Shown one piece after another: positions 1 through 7,873 of a stretch of DNA of 64,000 nt. This DNA is from Flavobacterium hercynium. GTDB taxonomy: Bacteria; Bacteroidota; Bacteroidia; Flavobacteriales; Flavobacteriaceae. Under the pieces are notes generated by a model that was given only the letters and a program-made list of their open reading frames with translations, did not search any database and was not told the origin of the DNA. Numbering within the stretch: the first letter of the stretch is position 1; each line of letters begins with the position of its first letter. A program made the position numbers and the translations under genes. The DNA lies in assembly GCF_002217285.1 (NCBI RefSeq), contig NZ_MUGW01000017.1, positions 112,606-176,605 on the forward strand. The letters run 5' to 3'.

Positions 1-236
1 GGGCAATCTTTAAAGTTCAACTGATTTACGCTGTCATTTAATCACGCAAAGTCGCAAAGCCGCGAAGAAAAACTTAAAAGAAAAAAACTTTGCGCCTCTG
101 CGCCTTTGCGCGAGATTTGTGGGCAATCTTTAAAGTTCAACTGATTTACGTTGTCATTTAATCACGCAAAGTCGCAAAGCAGCAAAGAAAAACTTAAAAG
201 AAAACTTTGCGCCTCTGCGCCTTTGCGTGAGATTTA
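1..236. repeat. two tandem copies of a ~120-bp intergenic repeat
   Basis: Bases 1-120 and 121-about 236 are near-identical direct copies. They differ by a few substitutions and by one shorter A-run in the second copy. Each copy contains a partly self-complementary segment, with cgcaaagtcgcaaag on one side and ctttgcgcctctgcg plus cctttgcg on the other, around an A-rich loop (about 45-115 and 165-228). A degenerate start of a third unit (gcgcaatctttt) follows at about 238. No credible gene lies here; the plus-strand open frame across 151-363 is built from the repeat and from the antisense of the next gene. Confidence 0.8.
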
Positions 237-259
237 TGCGCAATCTTTTGGTAGAAACT

Positions 260-586
260 TTAAACCTCAACTTCCGGTTTCCAGAAATGTTTTTCAAAAT
301 CTACAATTTGATTGTCCACAACTTCAATGCCTTCATTTTCAAGAAGCTGTTGCATTAAATTAGTGCCATCAAAATGATGTTTTCCTGTCAAAAGTCCTTT
401 TTGGTTTACAACTCTGTGTGCCGGAACGTCTTCCATATTATGAGAAGCATTCATTGCCCAGCCCACCATTCTGGCAGAACGTGCTGTTCCCAAAGCTTTT
501 GCAATAGCGCCATAAGAAGTTACTTTTCCGTAGGGAATTTGTCTGGCGACAGCATAAACTCTTTCGAAAAAATTTTCTTCGGCCAT
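260..586 (-). CDS. alkyltransferase-like protein (ATL, MGMT-fold DNA-binding, no alkyl-acceptor Cys)
   Basis: A 108-residue stand-alone version of the DNA-binding domain of O6-alkylguanine-DNA alkyltransferase. The helix-turn-helix core (residues 18-45, with IPYGKVTSYGAIA and SARMVGWAM) is intact. The methyl-accepting PCHRV motif is PAHRV here (residues 55-59), so Ala56 replaces the catalytic Cys. Known ATL proteins have lost this Cys in the same way; they bind O6-alkylguanine, flip it and hand the lesion to nucleotide excision repair rather than reversing it. The length matches ATL proteins and is shorter than a full Ada or Ogt. The gene lies 67 nt downstream of a LysE-type gene on the same strand and may be co-transcribed with it. 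The family is clear; the repair role is inferred. Confidence 0.9.
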   Translation of the reverse strand: MAEENFFERVYAVARQIPYGKVTSYGAIAKALGTARSARMVGWAMNASHNMEDVPAHRVVNQKGLLTGKHHFDGTNLMQQLLENEGIEVVDNQIVDFEKHFWKPEVEV

Positions 587-653
587 GATGAAATGGTTTT
601 AGTATTGAGAAAATATTACTTAACGTAAATTAAATTTGTAGCAATAGAAAGTC

Positions 654-1292
654 CTAATTACCAAAATAGTAATTCAGGATATTAATAAGGGTAACAATAG
701 CTACGATCCCTGTAATGCTTCCAATAATGGTATTCATGTTGCGCATTAGGTAATCTGTTTTCTTTTCTATTCTGCCAAAGAAAGCAATGTAGCTGTACAG
801 CACCACGAAAGATCCTAAAACAGAACCAAATACAAAAGTAAAGATCGTATTGTTTTCGAATTTAAAAAGATGATAAGAAGCCAACGTTACACTCACTACA
901 ACATAATACGGAATAGGGAAGAAGTTTAATCCTGAAAGTAACATGCCTAAAAAGAAACGGCTTTTTTTACTGCTCTTTTTAATCTTCGATTTTTTTGCTT
1001 TTGGTTTCTTTGCTAAAAACAGAAAGTAGATGGTTAACATCGAAAAAATAGCAAAACCAACTTCTCGTAATAATGTTAGAATATCAGGACGATTGTCGAT
1101 AACGCGCGCAAATAAAACAGCTATGTATACCTGACAAAAGATCACCAGAACAGCACCAATAACAAACCACATGGCGTTCTTTTTTCCTTCTTTAAGATTT
1201 ATTTTGGCAGCCGTCATGTTGATTAAACCAGGCGGTATAATTCCGATGATAGCAGCAATAAAACCTGAAAGTAAAGGGGTAAGTAATGCCAT
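654..1292 (-). CDS. LysE-family amino-acid/metabolite exporter
   Basis: A 212-residue inner-membrane protein with about six hydrophobic segments. The N-terminal helix carries the family-type Pro-Gly turn (IIPPGLINM, about residues 18-26). A strongly basic Lys-rich cytoplasmic loop (about residues 94-111) precedes the second half, as in LysE/RhtB exporters. The substrate cannot be read from the sequence. The gene sits between trmB (39 nt upstream) and the ATL gene (67 nt downstream) on the same strand, so a trmB-exporter-ATL transcript is likely. Confidence 0.8.
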   Translation of the reverse strand: MALLTPLLSGFIAAIIGIIPPGLINMTAAKINLKEGKKNAMWFVIGAVLVIFCQVYIAVLFARVIDNRPDILTLLREVGFAIFSMLTIYFLFLAKKPKAKKSKIKKSSKKSRFFLGMLLSGLNFFPIPYYVVVSVTLASYHLFKFENNTIFTFVFGSVLGSFVVLYSYIAFFGRIEKKTDYLMRNMNTIIGSITGIVAIVTLINILNYYFGN

Positions 1293-1331
1293 TCAGTTGA
1301 TTAATGGGTTAAAAAAAGTATGTTTTTGGAA

Positions 1332-2006
1332 TTAATCTTTAATTCTAAAACGAATATACGTAATTGCTTTGTTAATTTCTAAATATTGTTTCTCATAGAA
1401 AGTTTGAAAAGCCGTAACTTCTTCCGGACTTCCTTCATTTTTGTATACGTTATGGTTAGCATACAAAACTTCGTGACCTTCTCCGTGAAGCAATCCTAAA
1501 GTGTATCCGTGCATAAATTCGCTGTCGGTTTTTAAGTTTACGACACCGTCTTTTTTAAGGATTTTTTTGTACAATTTCAAGAACTCAGAATTGGTCATTC
1601 TGTGTTTTGTTCTTTTGTATTTGATTTGAGGATCCGGAAAAGTAATCCAGATTTCATCTACTTCATTTTCTGCAAAAACGTGATCGATTAACTCGATTTG
1701 AGTTCGGATAAAAGCAACATTATGAAGTCCGTTTTCTACAGCGGTTTTGGCACCTCTCCAGAAACGAGCTCCTTTGATATCGATTCCAATAAAATTTTTG
1801 TTAGGATATTTTTCTGCTAATCCAACAGAGTATTCTCCTTTTCCACATCCTAATTCTAAAACTAATGGATTGTCATTTTTAAAGAAATCAGAATTCCATT
1901 TCCCTTTCATAGGCAGATCAGCCACAACTTCTTCTCTTGTTGGTTGAAAAACGTTTTCAAATGTTTCGTTTTCTCTGAATCTTTTTAGTTTATTTTTACT
2001 TCCCAC
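1332..2006 (-). CDS. trmB: tRNA (guanine-N7-)-methyltransferase TrmB
   Basis: A 224-residue SAM-dependent methyltransferase that makes m7G46 in the tRNA variable loop. The SAM-binding motif I (ELGCGKGEYS, about residues 51-60) is visible. So is the family-specific ITFPDPQIKYKRTKHRM stretch (about 121-137), whose Asp and basic residues contact the target base and the tRNA. Length is normal for bacterial TrmB. It is the first gene of a minus-strand set with the LysE-like and ATL genes. The start used gives the full Rossmann domain plus a basic N-terminus. Confidence 0.95.
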   Translation of the reverse strand: MGSKNKLKRFRENETFENVFQPTREEVVADLPMKGKWNSDFFKNDNPLVLELGCGKGEYSVGLAEKYPNKNFIGIDIKGARFWRGAKTAVENGLHNVAFIRTQIELIDHVFAENEVDEIWITFPDPQIKYKRTKHRMTNSEFLKLYKKILKKDGVVNLKTDSEFMHGYTLGLLHGEGHEVLYANHNVYKNEGSPEEVTAFQTFYEKQYLEINKAITYIRFRIKD

Positions 2007-2080
2007 TTTTTACAAAAATTTTCCGCAAAATTAAGGAATATAAATGAATCAGAGCAGTTGAATTCAGTTTTAAAAAAAGA

Positions 2081-2143
2081 TAGCCACGAATTCACAAATT
2101 AGATACTATCATAAGAGTATAAAAATTCGTGAATTCGTGGCTA
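2081..2143. repeat. long inverted repeat between trmB and amt
   Basis: The arms at 2081-2100 and 2124-2143 are complementary over 20 nt with one mismatch, and each contains tagccacgaattcac or its complement. The loop is 23 nt and AT-rich. The element lies downstream of amt and upstream of trmB. It could act as a transcription barrier, but there is no clean T-run, and the sequence looks more like a dispersed repeat than a canonical terminator. Confidence 0.75.
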
Positions 2144-2168
2144 ATAAACTTTAGCGATAGCTAAAATA

Positions 2169-3593
2169 CTATCCGTAATGCGGTTCTGTGATTGGTTTTA
2201 ATTTTGGGTCTAGTGTTTCGTCGTGTTGTGATAAGTCTAATCCTATGTGTTCGTTTTCTTCAGAAACTCGTAACGGAATGATAAAGTTGGTTACTTTGAA
2301 AAAGAAATAAGCCCCAAAGAAAGTAAAGATCGAAACCAGTACCAATGCCATCATGTGATGCGCAAATACATTCCATCCTCCGTGTAGTAAACTTGCATTT
2401 TCGCCATGAGCAAATATTGCGGTTAGAATCATTCCCATAATTCCACCAACACCGTGACAGGCAAAAACATCTAAAGTATCATCAAATCGTTTAGAGAAAC
2501 GACAATTTACCACTGAATTAGAAACCAAAGCCGTAATAAATCCGAAAAACATACTTTCCGGAACCGATACATAACCTGCTGCAGGTGTAATCGAAACTAA
2601 GCCCACAACAGCGCCAATACAAGCACCAAGCGCCGAAACTTTTCTGCCGTTCATTCTGTCAAAGAAAACCCACGTTAGCATTGCTGCTGCCGATGCTGTT
2701 GTAGTGGTAGCAAAAGCCATAGCGGCAGTTCCATTGGCCGCAAGGGCAGAACCCGCGTTGAATCCGAACCAGCCAAACCACAACATTCCGGTTCCTAATA
2801 AAACAAACGGAATATTTGTTGGTATATGATCGCTGTTTTTTCTTTTTCCTAAAACCAAAACACCAGCCAAAGCGGCAAATCCGGAGCTCATGTGTACAAC
2901 GGTACCTCCGGCAAAATCTTTTACACCAAAATAACTTCCTAAAACTCCTGTAGGATACCAAACCGAATGGCATAAAGGAGCATAAATGAAAATGGTAAAT
3001 AAGCTAATGAAAAGTAAATAGGATATAAAACGAACACGTTCTGCAAAAGAACCTGTAATAATAGCGGGAGCAATAATGGCAAATTTCATTTGAAATAAGG
3101 CAAAAAGCATAAAAGGTATGGTGCTTGCCAATTGTTTATGAGGTAAAACACCAACATAATCCATAAAAGCAAAAGTAGTTGGGTTACCAAAGAAGCTGTA
3201 AAAATGATCTCCGGAACCAAAACCAACCGGTTCTCCAAAAGCAAGGCTAAAACCTACTACAACCCATAAAAGCGTTACAACGCCCAAACAGATAAAACTT
3301 TGTAACATCGTCGAAATTACATTTTTTCGACCTACCATTCCACCGTAAAAAAAAGATAATCCCGGTGTCATGATCAGTACAAGGCAACAAGAAGTCAGCA
3401 TCCAGGCAACATCTGCGGGAACAATATGATCTAAAGTTCCAAATTCAGATAAAACATAACTATTTTCAGTAACCGTTGGCCAAAATGCACCAGTAATGCA
3501 AACGATACTAATAACGATAAAGGAAATGATCCAGCGTCTTTCTATTTTCATTTTTTCAATACTTAACTTAAACCCTATTTTTTTTGGGGTCAA
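2169..3593 (-). CDS. amt: ammonium transporter, Amt family
   Basis: A 474-residue polytopic membrane protein of the Amt/Mep/Rh family. An N-terminal hydrophobic segment (about 21-40) acts as signal or first helix. The Amt core follows, with MTPGLSFFYGGMVGRKN near residues 76-92 and later ADFAGG-type and ACHGVGG-type segments carrying pore residues. It would admit NH3/NH4+ into the cytoplasm. No glnK or P-II gene lies beside it, which is unusual for bacterial amt loci. An internal Met at residue 15 (position 3551) is an alternative start. The gene is preceded by a 221-nt AT-rich gap. Confidence 0.93.
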   Translation of the reverse strand: MTPKKIGFKLSIEKMKIERRWIISFIVISIVCITGAFWPTVTENSYVLSEFGTLDHIVPADVAWMLTSCCLVLIMTPGLSFFYGGMVGRKNVISTMLQSFICLGVVTLLWVVVGFSLAFGEPVGFGSGDHFYSFFGNPTTFAFMDYVGVLPHKQLASTIPFMLFALFQMKFAIIAPAIITGSFAERVRFISYLLFISLFTIFIYAPLCHSVWYPTGVLGSYFGVKDFAGGTVVHMSSGFAALAGVLVLGKRKNSDHIPTNIPFVLLGTGMLWFGWFGFNAGSALAANGTAAMAFATTTTASAAAMLTWVFFDRMNGRKVSALGACIGAVVGLVSITPAAGYVSVPESMFFGFITALVSNSVVNCRFSKRFDDTLDVFACHGVGGIMGMILTAIFAHGENASLLHGGWNVFAHHMMALVLVSIFTFFGAYFFFKVTNFIIPLRVSEENEHIGLDLSQHDETLDPKLKPITEPHYG

Positions 3594-3814
3594 AGTTATG
3601 AAAAAATAAATATTTCGTTTTTAATGGTTGTTAAATTAGGGGTTCGGTATTGATTTTAGTTGATTTTGTAAAATTTGCACCGTTTTATTACTGAAATTTT
3701 ATTTTTGATACTAAAAAAAGGGTACTAACTGACAAATATGTTATAATTATATTCGCAAGTGTTTCCCTAAAGTGCTGAAAAAGTTATGATTGTAATAACA
3801 AAGTCAAATTTTGT

Positions 3815-4306
3815 TTATTTTTTTTGAAGCTTTGCGATTAAGGCATCTTCAATTGGTGCTTTTAGTTTGGTAACGGAATCCACTTCTTCGTTAGGAACGG
3901 TCATGGATAACACATAATGTTGAATTTTCCATTCTTTCCCCACTTTTACTAAAACACCCGAGCCACGGCAAATTTTCATTTGTGTACTTAGCAATTCATC
4001 AAACCAGGCAATTTTTCCTGATTTATCAAAAAAGATATGACGTTCTAAAGCGGTAAAACTCCAGGTTGTTCCCTGATTAAAGAAAGGAGTTGCCCAAGTT
4101 CTAAAGTCTTTTTTATTCCAGTTTTCAGTAGCATCTGTTCCTATATAGATCGCATCATCTGTTAAGTAGCTAAAATAAGCGTCGATTTTTACATCAGCAG
4201 CTGCTTTGTGCCAAGTGTCAAGCATCTGATTGATTTTATCTTTATCCGTATTTTGTGCATTGGCAAAAAACGTAACGAATAAAAGAAATAGGATTGATTT
4301 TTTCAT
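3815..4306 (-). CDS. exported NTF2/SnoaL-like domain protein
   Basis: A 163-residue protein with a signal peptide (MKKSILFLLFVTFFANAQ, likely cut after NAQ). A compact alpha+beta domain follows that matches the nuclear transport factor 2 / SnoaL-like fold: an N-terminal helix with INQMLDTWHKAAADVKIDAYF, then ATENWNKKDFRTWATPFF and a C-terminal beta-sheet ending in IQHYVLSMTVP. The frame is open upstream to 4402, but the Met at 4306 begins the signal peptide and is the better start. Many such proteins are annotated as ketosteroid-isomerase-like; no catalytic residues or substrate can be named. The site of action is the periplasm. Confidence 0.8.
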   Translation of the reverse strand: MKKSILFLLFVTFFANAQNTDKDKINQMLDTWHKAAADVKIDAYFSYLTDDAIYIGTDATENWNKKDFRTWATPFFNQGTTWSFTALERHIFFDKSGKIAWFDELLSTQMKICRGSGVLVKVGKEWKIQHYVLSMTVPNEEVDSVTKLKAPIEDALIAKLQKK

Positions 4307-4473
4307 AATAAAAGGTATTTGTTTTTTAAGGTTGGAAATATAGTAAATCATTTTTTTCAGTAGCAGGAAATCAAGGTAAATTTTATCGTACTGATAGCAC
4401 AAATAGCGCCGTTAGGAAATTATCATCAGGTTAATTTTGTCTTTATCTTATCTTTTTAAAGTGAAAAAAAACG

Positions 4474-4481
4474 TATATTTG
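4474..4481 (+). promoter_or_regulatory. flavobacterial -7 element (TATATTTG) upstream of the repeat lipoprotein
   Basis: TATATTTG matches the Bacteroidota -7 consensus TAnnTTTG, 24 nt before the start codon at 4505. No TTG at the usual -33 distance was found, so this is a partial match. Confidence 0.45.
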
Positions 4482-4504
4482 AGGGTTTTAAATAGTTACA
4501 ATAT

Positions 4505-5200
4505 ATGAATCCGAAAATCTTTATGAGTTCTATCGCATTAAGCGCTTTGCTTTTTGCTTCTTGCAAAAAAGAATTAGAACCACAGGAACATACCCCAACC
4601 TCTGAATTGATTAAATTAGGGCTGGTACAAGATACAGCAAAAGTAAAATCAGTTGTAGAAACTCAGGGACAAGCTCAGGTTGCCAATACAAATACAGTAC
4701 TTAATACAGCAAGCGGAATAAATCCTGCTCACGGACAACCCGGACACCGATGTGATATTCCGGTTGGAGCACCCTTAAATTCGCCTCCCGGACAAACACA
4801 AACACAAACTGCGACAACCCAAACAGCACAAGCAGTTCCGGTTAGTCAGAGTAATGTAACAACGACTACAACAACTGTAGCAGCTCCTGCAAAAGTAGGG
4901 AAGGGCATGAATCCTGCGCACGGACAACCCGGACACAGATGTGATATTCCGGTTGGAGCACCTTTGAACTCTCCGCCAGCAGCAAAACAAACGGCTACGA
5001 GTACTACAACAACCAGCGCTTCTCAAGGAGGAACGGCAACGCAAAACTTTACAGTTTCACCGCCAGCGAATAATGTTCCTGCTTTGTTAAGTACAGATGC
5101 AAATGCAACCAAAGCAGTTGCGGAAGGAATGAATCCTGCACACGGACAACCCGGACACCGATGCGATATTCCTGTTGGAGCAGCATTACCAAAATCATAA
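4505..5200 (+). CDS. lipoprotein with three His/Cys-containing peptide repeats
   Basis: A 231-residue lipoprotein. The signal peptide ends in a lipobox with Cys20 (LLFASC). The mature protein is low-complexity Thr/Gln/Ala/Val linker interrupted by three almost identical modules at residues 71-95, 134-158 and 208-227. Each has the core NPAHGQPGHRCDIPVGA, and the first two continue into PLNSPP. Every module brings two His and one Cys in a fixed pattern (H-x5-H-x-C), which suggests metal, haem or thiol chemistry, but no named domain was recognised. The repeat is also visible at DNA level. A strong terminator follows. It is transcribed divergently from the NTF2-like gene. Confidence 0.85.
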   Translation: MNPKIFMSSIALSALLFASCKKELEPQEHTPTSELIKLGLVQDTAKVKSVVETQGQAQVANTNTVLNTASGINPAHGQPGHRCDIPVGAPLNSPPGQTQTQTATTQTAQAVPVSQSNVTTTTTTVAAPAKVGKGMNPAHGQPGHRCDIPVGAPLNSPPAAKQTATSTTTTSASQGGTATQNFTVSPPANNVPALLSTDANATKAVAEGMNPAHGQPGHRCDIPVGAALPKS

Positions 5201-5247
5201 ACATAAAATACAGACAATTTTGCTAAAACAGAATTGTACCTCAATAC

Positions 5248-5289
5248 AAAAAGGACCAACATTGCACTTGCAGCGTTGGTCCTTTTTTT
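5248..5289 (+). terminator. intrinsic terminator of the repeat lipoprotein gene
   Basis: The stem aaggaccaac (5251-5260) pairs with gttggtcctt (5275-5284), flanked by an A-run and a seven-T run (5283-5289). It probably works in both directions, because the convergent gene ends at 5351. Confidence 0.85.
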
Positions 5290-5350
5290 AGGTGTTATAG
5301 TCACAGTTCGTATGCAAATATTGAATACGATTTGTGTTGATTTTATTTTA

Positions 5351-6514
5351 TTATTCGATCTCGAAAATAGCCTGAATTTCTACCACTGAATTTATTGGTA
5401 ATGAAACAGCGCCAATCGTTGCTCTGGCATGTTTTCCGTTTTCGCCAAAAACTAATGCTGTTAAATTCGAAGCCGAATTCATAAGTCCTGCGTGTTGTGT
5501 GTATTCTGGTGTGGTGTTAAAATAACCTGTCAATTGTACACATTGTTTTACTTTGTTCAGGTCGCCTCCGCAAGCTTCTTTAAGTACCGCAATAACGTTT
5601 AGCATCGTTTGGTATGTCGCTTCTTTGGCTTGTTCTTCCGTAACGTTGGCACCAACTTTTCCCGGGTTTACAATTTTACCGTCTTTTAAGGCTACTTGAT
5701 TGATGTATACTTTGTGATTCGAAATCGTATACGGAACATAATTCCCAACTGGTTTAGGAGCTTCTGGAATTACAATTTTATTATCCTTTAATGTTTTATT
5801 GACATCAATAGTTTTTGTTTCTGTTGAGGTTGTTTTGACGCTTTTAGTTGTCGGAACGTTTTTTAATCCCGATGCAACTCTTGCCAAAGCTTTTCCTTGT
5901 TCTTTTGCAACGCCTAATTCACTTTCGGAAGGACGTATTCCCGGTGATCCTGTCAACGAAGTAGCACCAAATGGTGTATTACCCTGAGCAACTGATTTGT
6001 CTAAAGTTGCCGTTCCCATAATTCCGGTTGGAACAATGATCATTCCGTGTGAGGCAAGGATATTCCAGAAAGACAAAATAGCTGCTTCTTTTCCTGCTCC
6101 CGATCCTGAAGACATAAACACCGTTGTTGGTTTACCTTCTAAAGTTCTTGATGTCCAAAACGGAATACTCTGACTGAAAAAGTAATTCATATCAGCGCTG
6201 ATATTCGCAAAATGAACTGGGCTTCCAAATGCGATTCCGTCATAATTGGCCAATTCGTCGATAGTAGCGACAGCTAATTTTTCTACCTCAGCAGAAAGTT
6301 TTTCTTTAGGATTTATAGAAGGAACTCTTTTTATAGTAGCCTTTGTGTTTGGATATTCCTGAATTCCCTCGGCAATAGCTTTTGCCATTTTATACGTTCC
6401 GCCACCTTGCGAATAGATTAAAACAAGAACGTTGGTTTCTGAAGATTTAACTTGTGCGTGTACACCAAAACTCAATAGAACTGCTGTTACTAATAGGAGT
6501 AATTGCTTTTTCAT
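5351..6514 (-). CDS. exported WrbA/flavodoxin-like + RidA fusion protein
   Basis: A 387-residue two-domain protein with a signal peptide (residues 1-20, ending GVHA-Q). Residues about 27-215 form a flavodoxin/WrbA-like NAD(P)H:quinone reductase-type domain: the FMN phosphate loop SQGGGTYKMAKAI (35-47), GSPVHFANISADMNYF (97-112) and a GSGAGKEAAILSF segment (137-149). A Thr/Lys-rich linker (about 216-247) leads to a RidA/YjgF/UK114 domain (248-387) with the conserved RATIGAVSLP (364-373), whose Arg binds the carboxylate of imine/enamine substrates. RidA proteins are usually cytoplasmic enamine deaminases, so a periplasmic, flavodoxin-linked one is odd. The domains are clear; the substrate is unknown. 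Confidence 0.85.
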   Translation of the reverse strand: MKKQLLLLVTAVLLSFGVHAQVKSSETNVLVLIYSQGGGTYKMAKAIAEGIQEYPNTKATIKRVPSINPKEKLSAEVEKLAVATIDELANYDGIAFGSPVHFANISADMNYFFSQSIPFWTSRTLEGKPTTVFMSSGSGAGKEAAILSFWNILASHGMIIVPTGIMGTATLDKSVAQGNTPFGATSLTGSPGIRPSESELGVAKEQGKALARVASGLKNVPTTKSVKTTSTETKTIDVNKTLKDNKIVIPEAPKPVGNYVPYTISNHKVYINQVALKDGKIVNPGKVGANVTEEQAKEATYQTMLNVIAVLKEACGGDLNKVKQCVQLTGYFNTTPEYTQHAGLMNSASNLTALVFGENGKHARATIGAVSLPINSVVEIQAIFEIE

Positions 6515-6692
6515 AATACTTTTATTTAATTATTTTTGAATCCTACTTTTAGAAAGAAACAGTTGTTTCCTTTTTCTAAAACAAAATCCGTTTTAAGTAA
6601 TGCAAAAGTAATTCTTACAAAAATCATAATACGTTATTTTTATACTAATTAAAGACATAATTTGTATCAGGCACCAAAATAAGATTGAGCAT

Positions 6693-6731
6693 AAAAAAAA
6701 TGGCATCATCTAAAAGTTAGACAATGCCATT
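6693..6731 (-). terminator. terminator downstream of the hibernation-factor gene
   Basis: The stem aatggcat/atgccatt (6699-6706 with 6724-6731) is followed on the minus strand by an eight-T run (A-run at 6693-6700). It lies 22 nt after the stop at 6754. Confidence 0.75.
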
Positions 6732-6753
6732 CCTGCATGTTGCTCTATATTGA

Positions 6754-7068
6754 TTAATACTCTTTCATTTTTTCGAAAGTAGTAGTAAGTGTTTTTTTTG
6801 CTTTAGCCAAAGCACCGCTAAATGCTTTTTCCAGCGTATCAGCATGTTCTGTAACCGTTACAGGCTGTAATTTTGCAGTACGAACTTCGATAACACATTT
6901 TTTATCGTTTAAACTGAATTTCTCTCCATTTTCATCACCAAAATGTACTTCAACGCGGGTTATTTTTTCCTCAAAACGAATTAAGCCTTTCTCTAATTCT
7001 CCAGAGAAATAAGCTTCTAATCTTTCGTGTCCTTCAATGTTTTTGTCTGTGTTGATTTGAATTTTCAT
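6754..7068 (-). CDS. hpf: short ribosome hibernation promoting factor (HPF/RaiA family)
   Basis: A 104-residue protein of the S30AE/HPF family. The beta-alpha-beta-beta-beta-alpha fold can be followed: MKIQINTDKNIEGHERLEAYF, then VEVHFGDENGEKFSLNDKKCVIEVR and a basic C-terminal helix (KAFSGALAKAKKTLTTTF). Family members bind the 30S decoding region in stationary phase and pair ribosomes into inactive 70S or 100S particles. It lacks the C-terminal dimerisation domain of long HPF. It stands alone, with its own terminator. Confidence 0.88.
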   Translation of the reverse strand: MKIQINTDKNIEGHERLEAYFSGELEKGLIRFEEKITRVEVHFGDENGEKFSLNDKKCVIEVRTAKLQPVTVTEHADTLEKAFSGALAKAKKTLTTTFEKMKEY

Positions 7069-7318
7069 ATTGGGTTATATTTATAGTTTGTTTCTCAAAG
7101 CTATCGTAATTAGAATGAAAAGCCAAGTGAGTTAATAAAACATTAAGAAAAATATTTCAGGTATTTTTTGCGCCTTATTTTTATTCTGAATGTCAGAAAA
7201 AGAGGTGCTGAAGCTTTGCAGGAAGTCCTGCAACAATGCGCAACCTAAAAATTAAAAACCTTGCAAATTGATACCTAAATCCTACTATCCGCAATTGATT
7301 ATTTGGTATCTTCGCAGT
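7069..7318. other. intergenic stretch, no gene seen
   Basis: This AT-rich region lies between the divergent hpf gene and the duplicated leader at 7319. A TATCTTCG sequence at 7307-7314 is one base off the -7 consensus and may mark the transcript start of the small gene at 7459. Nothing else is recognisable. Confidence 0.4.
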
Positions 7319-7462
7319 CCTAAACTTCAAGATTATGAATAGATCAAAACTTCTTGCCCGTGTGGTATGCTGGCGGTATTGGAAACAACTGCAACGTGTT
7401 CTTGAAGACGTAGGACAGCTAACCCATGCGGGTTTTATATTTCCTAAACTTCAAGATTATGA
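7319..7462 (+). repeat. duplicated 20-bp leader (direct repeats 124 nt apart)
   Basis: The same 20 bases (cctaaacttcaagattatga) occur at 7319-7338 and 7443-7462. The second copy includes the start codon of the small gene at 7459; the first also ends in ATG (7335) and opens a different 58-codon frame to 7511. Between them is a small GC hairpin with acccatgcgggt (about 7423-7434) followed by TTT. This could be a segmental duplication or an inserted unit that split the original leader. Confidence 0.7.
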
Positions 7463-7698
7463 GTACAAACACAAACACCCTTTCCAAAGAAACAGAATTG
7501 CGATTAGCTGACTTTCTTACCAAAACAGTCGACCCCGAAAGTCTTGCTAAAAAAATCAGACACGTCAATTATCTTCTCGGATTATGTTTAATGTGTGAAT
7601 GCGAAACCCTGCAACAAAACATCCAAACCGCAGAAAACGGTTATTTCTGGTTAAACGAATTAGCCGAAATTCTGGATCCTTATTTTGATGCGGATTGA
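7459..7698 (+). CDS. small hypothetical protein, paralogue of the 26966 gene
   Basis: A 79-residue, probably cytoplasmic protein with no named domain. Order: a polar N-terminus, KETELRLADFLTKTV, a basic helix KKIRHVNYLLGLCLMCECETL, and the C-terminal signature FWLNELAEILDPYFD. The gene at 26966 encodes a protein of the same length with the same pattern (KETEIRLKDFF, KKIRQVNHVLSLCNMRGCET, FYWLNKLAEALDPYLD), so this is a two-member family in the window. The ATG at 7459 is chosen because its homologous region starts there; the frame is open to 7426. A good terminator follows. Function unknown. Confidence 0.75.
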   Translation: MSTNTNTLSKETELRLADFLTKTVDPESLAKKIRHVNYLLGLCLMCECETLQQNIQTAENGYFWLNELAEILDPYFDAD

Positions 7699-7706
7699 GT
7701 AAAAGC

Positions 7707-7735
7707 AAAAAGCCACAGTGATGTGGCTTTTTTTT
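7707..7735 (+). terminator. terminator after the small gene
   Basis: The stem agccaca (7711-7717) pairs with tgtggct (7722-7728) across a GTGA loop, with A-run and T-run flanks extending the stem. The T-run reaches 7735. Confidence 0.85.
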
Positions 7736-7873
7736 GTTTTTTGTTTGGGTTATGTCTTTGATTTATTGCGTTTTGTTTTGCTTTTTCGCCTGCTTTGTCA
7801 TTCCGAAGAATGAGGAATCTCCGCAAGAAACTCCGCAAAAATATAATGAAAAATTGTTATAATTGATTGATTG

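Noticed and set aside
151..363. Open frame of 70 codons on the plus strand
   Set aside because: It runs through the 120-bp repeat and the antisense of the ATL gene and has no protein-like composition.
4775..5304. Two minus-strand open frames opposite the repeat lipoprotein
   Set aside because: Their length comes from the repeated composition of the real plus-strand gene, and they have no start context or family pattern.
7335..7511. 58-codon frame starting at the first copy of the duplicated leader
   Set aside because: It overlaps the supported small gene in another frame and its sequence shows no recognisable pattern; kept only as part of the leader finding.
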